Source: Gemmatimonadota bacterium (GTDB lineage: Bacteria; Gemmatimonadota; Gemmatimonadetes; Palauibacterales; Palauibacteraceae). From it: a stretch of 12,372 bases of DNA. Within the stretch, counting starts at the first letter, position 1. Every line of letters begins with the position of its first letter. Positions 1 through 4,890 of the stretch are shown one piece after another. The stretch lies in assembly GCA_029288095.1 (NCBI GenBank), contig JARFPW010000138.1:1-12372 (forward strand), read 5' to 3'. The notes beneath the pieces were generated by a model. It was not told where the DNA came from and searched no databases. It saw only the letters and a list, made by a program, of their open reading frames with translations. The position numbers and the translations under genes are program-made.

Positions 1-923
1 TAGCCCTTGTCCTCTCGCAGATTCAGGTTGATGCGGGAATTGAACAGCCCACCGAGAATCGCGTTCATCACAAGAGCGGGAATCTCGCCGTCCGCTCCAC
101 GCGCGAACCCGACGCCGGCGATCCTGAGCTCCGTTTGACGGCTGGCGGGTCGATCGACAAGCAACATGTCGCCGGACCGAACAGGTTTCTCCACACTCGA
201 TGAAACGCCTTCTACGGCGGTCCCACCTGCTGTCCAGTCACCGAACCGGTCCTCGACCACCGCAAACACCTCGATCGGATCCACGTCTCCACACACGACT
301 AACGTGGCTGCGGAAGGGATCACGCGAGCTCTCCAGAACGAGCCCAGCGTGTCGGCCTCCAGAGCCTCGACCGACTGCAGCGTGCCGTCCAACGGTGCAC
401 CGTACGCGTGGGCGCCGAAGACGGCTTCGGCCAGTCGATCCGACGCGATCTCCCCCGGCTCATCATTGCGCCGCCGAATCCGATCGATTCGCAGATCCCG
501 CACGCGCTGCACCTCCCGGGGCTCGAAATCAGGACTGCGGGTCACTGCCGACAGAAACTCCAGGGATTCCGAAAACTGGTCTGTAAGCGTATGCATCGAG
601 AGCACGGCATGGTCGTACGTGGATCGACAATGGAATGAGGCGCCCAGAACATCGAGCCACTCGGCCATCGCGATCGACGAGCGGCCAGCCGCGCCTTCGA
701 CCAGCAGCTCACCGGCCAGCGTGGCCAACCCGGCCTGAGAAGCGGGCGCCGTGCCTGCCCCCGCCTCGACGATCAGCCGGATCGCTGCATCCGGCGTTCC
801 GTCGTGGACCGCGACATCCACGCGCAACCCGTTCGCGAGCCTCCGCGACGTCCACTCGGGAAGGACCACCTGCGGCGGTGGTCCGAAGGCCGGCGAACCT
901 GTGCGATCCGGGGATTTGCTCAG
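1..923 (-). CDS. M16 family peptidase-like protein, non-catalytic partner subunit (3' end outside window)
   Basis: The minus-strand reading frame translates to an M16 (insulinase/mitochondrial-processing-peptidase-like) protein, open to the window edge with about 307 codons visible. The N-terminal lobe begins LANGLRV near residue 29. The HxxEH zinc site of its neighbour is replaced by TLAGE (about residues 68-72), so this is the inactive subunit typical of tandem M16B pairs. The C-lobe motif NSRINLNLREDKGY sits at the edge and matches the conserved Arg/Tyr substrate-binding segment. No signal peptide is seen. The start is uncertain. The only ATG/GTG/TTG near the N-terminus is GTG at 869, but the frame before it (SPDR..PAFGPPP..LPEW) resembles the usual leader of these subunits. 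I therefore prefer CTG at 923, which overlaps the upstream stop as CTGA and follows AAGGGGGGA. It is presumably co-translated with the catalytic subunit upstream. Confidence 0.85.
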   Translation of the reverse strand, partial: MSKSPDRTGSPAFGPPPQVVLPEWTSRRLANGLRVDVAVHDGTPDAAIRLIVEAGAGTAPASQAGLATLAGELLVEGAAGRSSIAMAEWLDVLGASFHCRSTYDHAVLSMHTLTDQFSESLEFLSAVTRSPDFEPREVQRVRDLRIDRIRRRNDEPGEIASDRLAEAVFGAHAYGAPLDGTLQSVEALEADTLGSFWRARVIPSAATLVVCGDVDPIEVFAVVEDRFGDWTAGGTAVEGVSSSVEKPVRSGDMLLVDRPASRQTELRIAGVGFARGADGEIPALVMNAILGGLFNSRINLNLREDKG

Positions 924-2182
924 GAGTCCCCCCTTGGGATGACGTGCAGGATCGTCGCCGAGGTCAGGTCGAGGACCTGCTTGGCCATCGAGCCGATTCC
1001 GGCCTCGCTCACGTTGGCGTAGGAATCGAATACGGTGTTCACGTAGGATGGCTCATCGCGATACACCGCGGCATGTGCGATCAGGTCCGCACGATGGCCC
1101 ACGGACTCGAGGCGCTGGACGAGCTGGCGGCGGGAACGATTCCTGGCCCCGGCCAACTCCCTGGAGGTGGGCCCCGTCGCGAGGAAGTGTTCCAGCACCT
1201 CGCGAATGGCCTCCTCGAGCGACGCGGCCTCCACACCCGGTCGGGCCGTCGCGACAATCCACATCATGCCCACGGCCTCGGTCGGCCATGCGTAGGCGCT
1301 CACGTCCGCTGCAACTTGCTGCTCGTAGACGAGCGCGCGGTAAAGGCGTGAACTCCGCCCCTCAGCCAGCAACGACGCGAGGACATCGACGGTCTCGAAA
1401 CCTGCACCAGTGAAGGACGGCGCCGGAAACGACAGGTAGACGCGCGGCACCGTTACGTCGTCGTGGATGATGGCAGGACGGTTCCCCCCGGAGCCGGCCG
1501 GTATGGCCGGGGGTGGTGGCGGCTCTTCTCCCTCGATTTCGCCAAACCAGTATCGGACCCTGTCCGCCGCATGCTCGACCTCCACGTCACCGACGATCAC
1601 GAGGGTAGCGTTGGCCGGGGCGTAGAAGGTCCGGAAGAACGAGCGCACGTCATCCAGACTGGCCCGGTCCAGATCTTCCATGTATCCGATCGTGGGGTGT
1701 CGGTAGGGATGGCCCGTTGGGAATGCCTCTCTCAGGACGGTCTCTACCGCGAGGCCATACGGCCGGTTCTCGTAGGATTGCCGGCGCTCGTTCTTCACCA
1801 CGTCCCGCTGGTTGTCGAGCTTGGCCTGCGAAATCGCCGGCAGGAAGAACCCCATTCGATCCGACTCCAGCCACAGAGCAAGATCCAACCGGTTGTTGGG
1901 GAGGGTTTCAAAGTAGTTGGTCCGGTCGAACCACGTCGTGCCGTTGAGCGTCCCCCCGGCGTCCTGGATGAGGCGCAGGTGGGAGGTCCCTTCCACGTGT
2001 TCGGACCCCTGGAACAGGAGGTGTTCGAACAGATGTGCAAATCCCGTCATCCCGGGGCGCTCATTCTTGGAGCCCACATGATACATCACGTGCACGGCGA
2101 CCAGGGGGCATGACGAGTCGGGCTGAACGATGAGGCGCAGCCCGTTGTCCAACCGGAAGTCCGACAGGGGAAACTCGAGCAT
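920..2182 (-). CDS. M16 family zinc peptidase, catalytic subunit
   Basis: This is a 420-residue zinc metallopeptidase of family M16 (pitrilysin/insulinase clan), which cleaves peptides or small proteins inside a clamshell chamber. The inverted zinc-binding motif HLFEH lies at residues 50-54 and the third metal ligand is probably Glu132 in VVKNERRQ. RPYG follows at about 140. The C-lobe GRSSRLYRALVYE segment, about residues 275-287, matches the family Arg/Tyr region. Length suits a single M16B subunit that pairs with the HxxEH-lacking protein encoded just downstream. The protein starts directly with the peptidase fold (LSDFRLDNGLRL) and shows no signal peptide, so it is probably cytoplasmic, unlike the many secreted homologues. 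ATG at 2182 overlaps the tetR stop (TGATG). GTG at 2185 is an alternative start adding one residue. Confidence 0.94.
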   Translation of the reverse strand: MLEFPLSDFRLDNGLRLIVQPDSSCPLVAVHVMYHVGSKNERPGMTGFAHLFEHLLFQGSEHVEGTSHLRLIQDAGGTLNGTTWFDRTNYFETLPNNRLDLALWLESDRMGFFLPAISQAKLDNQRDVVKNERRQSYENRPYGLAVETVLREAFPTGHPYRHPTIGYMEDLDRASLDDVRSFFRTFYAPANATLVIVGDVEVEHAADRVRYWFGEIEGEEPPPPPAIPAGSGGNRPAIIHDDVTVPRVYLSFPAPSFTGAGFETVDVLASLLAEGRSSRLYRALVYEQQVAADVSAYAWPTEAVGMMWIVATARPGVEAASLEEAIREVLEHFLATGPTSRELAGARNRSRRQLVQRLESVGHRADLIAHAAVYRDEPSYVNTVFDSYANVSEAGIGSMAKQVLDLTSATILHVIPRGDS

Positions 2183-2751
2183 CACTCGCGCTCTTCGGGG
2201 AGTGTTGTCAGTAGCCGGTGCCTGGGCACTACGAGAGCCGCCCTGTCCTCAATCGGTTCGTTGAACCCCGCCGCCTGCTCGCCGAGAATGTAGTAGTACG
2301 CCATTCGCGCCCGAAGTTCGGCTTCATCCGCGTCGAATCCCATGTCGAGGAACAACTCGCGGATATAGGCGAGCCGCCTCTCGTCGACGCTGCGGACGAT
2401 CTCTTCCACGTGCGGTTCCATCGTCGCCCAGGATCGCATGCCCTTGTCATGTTCGTTGAGCCGGTTGTCGGCGATCCGGCTCCACAGCCACAACAATCGG
2501 TCCCGCGGATCGTCGGGAATCCGCTGGAGCTGATGGACCGTCACCTGGGTCAACTCCACAGACCAGTAGTTCAGCAGGCTGTCCAGAAGATCCTGGAGGC
2601 CCTCGAAGTGCCAGTAGAAACTGCCCTTCGTAACACCAAGCGATTCAGCCAGACGTTCTACCTTCACGCCCTGGATTCCCTCCTTGTCCAGGGTGGCGAG
2701 CGCCCGGGCGAGCCAATCCTCCCGGCTCAGGCGTTTTTCCGCGTCGGTCAT
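2182..2751 (-). CDS. TetR/AcrR family transcriptional regulator
   Basis: This 189-residue protein is of standard TetR length. The N-terminal DNA-binding domain holds a helix-turn-helix at about residues 31-50 (VERLAESLGVTKGSFYWHFE), the TetR family signature, followed by LQDLL. The remainder is an all-helical ligand/dimerisation domain with no recognisable subclass, so the inducer is unknown. The start at 2751 is supported by GGAAGGG at 2756-2762, four bases upstream. Its stop overlaps the start of the catalytic M16 gene, so it heads a regulator-peptidase-peptidase unit. Two inverted repeats with similar CATAC-type half-sites lie in the divergent intergenic region (2857-2879 and 2971-2988). 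Autoregulation, and possibly control of the divergent secretion cassette at 3107, is a reasonable inference but not shown. Confidence 0.93.
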   Translation of the reverse strand: MTDAEKRLSREDWLARALATLDKEGIQGVKVERLAESLGVTKGSFYWHFEGLQDLLDSLLNYWSVELTQVTVHQLQRIPDDPRDRLLWLWSRIADNRLNEHDKGMRSWATMEPHVEEIVRSVDERRLAYIRELFLDMGFDADEAELRARMAYYYILGEQAAGFNEPIEDRAALVVPRHRLLTTLPEERE

Positions 2752-2856
2752 GCCGCCCTTCCAGTCTGCGAGCCTCGCTTTGCCACCTTCATGGCAACTG
2801 GGCAGTTCGAGTCACCGTTTTTCGTCAAATCACTTCCGTCGCTCACCCCGACATTT

Positions 2857-2879
2857 CCATACTGTACGGTACGGTATGG
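2857..2879. promoter_or_regulatory. Candidate TetR operator 1 (23-bp inverted repeat)
   Basis: The arms CCATAC and GTATGG are perfect complements around an 11-bp core that itself contains GTAC-G-GTAC. Only one base pair plus the central base breaks the symmetry. A 20-odd-bp palindrome with CATAC/GTATG arms is typical of TetR/AcrR operators, and it lies about 105 bp upstream of the divergent tetR start. The assignment to this particular TetR is inferred. Confidence 0.6.
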
Positions 2880-2951
2880 TGTTGCGGGCACTTCGTTTAC
2901 GGGTCCCCGATTCCGAGCCTGTGAACGTCCATGTTGTTTCAGGCACGGCAT

Positions 2952-2973
2952 TTGCCAAACACCCGGTTGGCAA
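2952..2973. repeat. Inverted repeat TTGCCAA-N8-TTGGCAA
   Basis: Perfect 7-bp arms TTGCCAA (2952-2958) and TTGGCAA (2967-2973) flank an 8-base spacer. It abuts and slightly overlaps candidate operator 2. TTGCCA at 2952 followed 16 bases later by TACGGT (2974-2979) is a weak sigma70-like pair reading toward the 3107 operon, so this may be promoter plus regulatory site. The promoter reading is low confidence. Confidence 0.4.
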
Positions 2974-2988
2974 TACGGTGCCGTATGG
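2971..2988. promoter_or_regulatory. Candidate TetR operator 2
   Basis: CAATACGG and CCGTATGG form an inverted repeat separated by two bases, with one mismatch in the arms (CAATAC against CCATAC). The half-site resembles that of the repeat at 2857-2879, but the spacing between the ATAC and GTAT elements is shorter by about five bases. If both are bound by one protein, the binding geometry must differ. Position 120-135 bp upstream of the 3107 start suits control of that operon. Confidence 0.45.
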
Positions 2989-3036
2989 CGCTCGTCTCGG
3001 TCAACCGGCTTTCCGTAGCGACAAGTTGCTGAGTGT

Positions 3037-3068
3037 ACGTCCTCGGACGTCGGCGTACCAGACGCCGA
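3037..3068 (+). promoter_or_regulatory. Tandem hairpins in the leader of the secretion cassette
   Basis: Two perfect inverted repeats touch each other. The first, ACGTCC-TC-GGACGT, spans 3037-3050; its 2-base spacer makes it more likely a protein site or cruciform, or a hairpin with a few pairs lost at the tip. The second, TCGGCGT-ACCAG-ACGCCGA, spans 3050-3068, with a 7-bp stem and 5-base loop well suited to RNA. They end 38 bases before the ATG at 3107, so in mRNA they could stabilise the 5' end or act in translational control. No known riboswitch class was recognised. Confidence 0.4.
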
Positions 3069-3106
3069 AATCCGGGCCGATTCACACGAAAACGGAGTAA
3101 CCGACG

Positions 3107-3604
3107 ATGAAAAAGCACTTTCTCGCGACTGCATTCGCGGCACTGGCCCTCGTAGCGGTTCCGCAGGCGGACGCACAAACGAGCGTGAACACGACGCTGA
3201 GTTTCACGATGCAGCAGCGTTTGTTCCTGGACGTAGACGACGCGGCACTCGTATTCCCCGACCCTACGACCGCTGACCTGGATGCTGGGTATTCGCAGAC
3301 GGTCTCGCACAACGTCGAGCACCGGGGGAACGTGAACCACATCATCACGGTGGCGCCGTCAACCGCGAACTGGAACGTTCCGGTGTCGTATCCCGGAAAC
3401 AAGCCCGCTGACGACCTGGAATGGTCGAACGATGCGGGGACCAGCTGGAATGTGGTGTCGGCGGCGGTGAACGTCGGGTCGGGTCTACGCGGAGGCGTGG
3501 GGCTAAATCCGGACATTCCGGTCACCTGGCGGGCGGCTGTCGACTACAGCGAGCCGGCTGGTGGGTACAACATCGTCGTCACGTACACGTCGACGGCCAA
3601 CTAG
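3107..3604 (+). CDS. Small secreted beta-rich protein, candidate fibre (pilin-like) subunit
   Basis: This 165-residue protein has a clean signal peptide (MKKHFLATAFAALALVAV, cleavage predicted after ADA at residue 23) and a Thr/Val/Asn-rich, cysteine-free mature part that reads as an all-beta, immunoglobulin-like domain. I do not recognise a named family. It resembles the product at 4405 at matching places: TADLDAG here and TADLDSG there, a W-rich centre (DDLEW..AGTSW and ADVEW..SPGW), and a C-terminal strand pair (AGGYNIVVTYTSTA and PGDYSAPLTFKASA). Residues 28-42 (NTTLSFTMQQRLFLD) alternate polar and hydrophobic residues as a donor strand would. The PapD-like chaperone gene follows after 9 bases, so a chaperone-dependent surface fibre subunit is the best guess. 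The start is backed by GGAG at 3094-3097. Confidence 0.8.
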   Translation: MKKHFLATAFAALALVAVPQADAQTSVNTTLSFTMQQRLFLDVDDAALVFPDPTTADLDAGYSQTVSHNVEHRGNVNHIITVAPSTANWNVPVSYPGNKPADDLEWSNDAGTSWNVVSAAVNVGSGLRGGVGLNPDIPVTWRAAVDYSEPAGGYNIVVTYTSTAN

Positions 3605-3613
3605 GCGCGACGA

Positions 3614-4405
3614 GTGCAAACAGCGAGAAGTGGCGTTGGCAGCCGGCGGGCGCTCGTGGCGCTCGCCGGCTTGCTGGCGTTGGGTACTCCCGGGGTCGCG
3701 CCCGCGCAGTTCGCGGTGAACCCTGTGATCGTTCAGGTCGCAGCCTCTGATGAGGCCGCTGACGCGCTGATCCGGATCGACAATGAGAGCGACGGACCGA
3801 TGCAGTTTCGGGTCTATGTCATGGATTTCGATCAGTACGTCGACGGCGATCATGCGTTCGAGGAGCCTGGCGCGTCGCCCCGAAGTTGTGCGGCTCGGGT
3901 GGACTTCGCCCCGAGCGCGCTCATGGTACCTGCCGGACAGCGGGGGCTCGTCCAGGTGAGGCTTCGCCCCGGACCCGGATCTTCGACCTGCTGGTCGATG
4001 GTATTCGTCGAGACGCCCTCGATTTCGGCGACGGGTGTTCGGATCAACCAGCGGATCGGCGTGAAGCTCTACGGCCTGAGCAGCAACGCCGGCCCTGAAG
4101 GCACGCTGACGCACGCCGAAGCACAGAGTGTAGGTGATTCGGTCGACGTCAGCTTTCGGTTCAGCAATCCGGGCGACTGGCCGGTGCGGCCGGAAGGAGC
4201 CGTCGAAATCCGCGATCTGACCGGAGCGGTCGTCACCACCGTGCCCGTACCTTCTTTCAGCGTGCTGCCGCTGCGGGAACGGCTGGTCCGCGTAGCGATT
4301 CCGGCCGCTGATCTCGTCAGCGGACGATATCTCGCCGTGCCCATCCTTGACTTCGGCGCCGAGTTCCTGGCGGGCGCCCAGGTGGATTTCCGCCTGGCGG
4401 ACTAA
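3614..4405 (+). CDS. PapD-like periplasmic chaperone (fimbrial/pilus assembly type)
   Basis: This 263-residue protein has a signal peptide cut near APA|Q (about residue 31). Two Ig-like domains follow, as in PapD/COG3121 chaperones. Domain 1 (about 33-155) contains ALIRIDNESDGPMQFRVYV, then FAPSALMVPAGQRGLVQVRL, the usual 'P..l.PG..q.vrv' stretch, and RIGVKLYG. Domain 2 (about 160-263) contains FSNPGDWPVRPEG and VLPLRERLVRV. Lys151 in GVKLYG may correspond to the subunit-anchoring Lys112 of PapD; I see no counterpart of PapD Arg8. Cys92 and Cys126 could form a disulfide. Its role would be to hold secreted subunits (3107 and 4405 products) and pass them to the barrel at 4887. GTG at 3614 is chosen because it gives the arginine-containing n-region of the signal peptide; no strong Shine-Dalgarno is visible. 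The stop overlaps the next start as TAATG. Confidence 0.82.
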   Translation: MQTARSGVGSRRALVALAGLLALGTPGVAPAQFAVNPVIVQVAASDEAADALIRIDNESDGPMQFRVYVMDFDQYVDGDHAFEEPGASPRSCAARVDFAPSALMVPAGQRGLVQVRLRPGPGSSTCWSMVFVETPSISATGVRINQRIGVKLYGLSSNAGPEGTLTHAEAQSVGDSVDVSFRFSNPGDWPVRPEGAVEIRDLTGAVVTTVPVPSFSVLPLRERLVRVAIPAADLVSGRYLAVPILDFGAEFLAGAQVDFRLAD

Positions 4406-4890
4406 TGGGCAACCGCCTGCGCATCCGCCCGGCAGTGCTTGGCGTGGTTGCCTGCGTCGGGCTGCTGACACCATCCATTGGAGCCGCGCAAGCCGTTTGC
4501 GACGGCGCCGGTAGCGGCCGCCTTCGTGTCCGCCTCCGGCCAGCCGCCATCGACTATGGCGTCGTCTCCACGGCTGACCTGGATTCCGGGCAAGTGCTCC
4601 TGGGCTCCATGAGAGTTCGCGTCCGGCCGCGCGGACGGCGAAGTCGAAACTGGGTCCTCTGCGTGCAGGCCGATCGGACCGTGTTCGGTCCCGGTGGCAA
4701 GTCGATCGCTGACGTGGAGTGGCAGGTCGCCGGATCGCCCGGCTGGCAGCCGGCTTCGACCGGCGGGCAGGTGGTGATTCAGGGGCGGGGCAATCAGCGC
4801 GTCGTAGTGCGGTTCCGGGTGGCCGTCGGCTGGGAGGACGCGCCGGGGGACTACTCGGCTCCGCTCACGTTCAAGGCCTCGGCCCCATGA
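4405..4890 (+). CDS. Second small secreted protein of the cassette, related to the 3107 product; candidate minor subunit or tip protein
   Basis: This 161-residue protein has a signal peptide (n-region MGNRLRIRPA, cleavage near AQA|V at residue 30). The mature part is beta-rich and unusually arginine-rich (RVRVRPRGRRSR, about residues 70-81). Two cysteines, Cys32 and Cys86, could form a disulfide, whereas the related 3107 protein has none. Matching elements between the two are TADLD(A/S)G, the W-containing centre and the closing strands GDYSAPLTFKAS. I do not recognise a named family. Being encoded between the chaperone and the barrel, with ATG inside the chaperone stop (TAATG) and its own stop inside the next start (ATGA), it is probably made in step with both. 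A minor, tip or anchoring subunit is an inference from position and similarity only. Confidence 0.78.
   Translation: MGNRLRIRPAVLGVVACVGLLTPSIGAAQAVCDGAGSGRLRVRLRPAAIDYGVVSTADLDSGQVLLGSMRVRVRPRGRRSRNWVLCVQADRTVFGPGGKSIADVEWQVAGSPGWQPASTGGQVVIQGRGNQRVVVRFRVAVGWEDAPGDYSAPLTFKASAP

Noticed and set aside
166..738. 190-codon plus-strand open frame
   Set aside because: It is opposite the M16 partner subunit, and the product is a low-complexity Ser/Arg/Thr-rich sequence.
2748..3176. Minus-strand open frame across the tetR/cassette intergenic region
   Set aside because: It covers palindromes and the control region, overlaps two supported genes and gives no sensible protein.
3503..4474. 323-codon minus-strand open frame
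   Set aside because: It is opposite the PapD-like chaperone, has no recognisable fold and is Arg/His-rich.
4719..4886. Longer start for the outer-membrane barrel gene
   Set aside because: The added 56 residues are Arg/Gly-rich, overlap the preceding gene fully and hide the signal peptide that begins at 4887.
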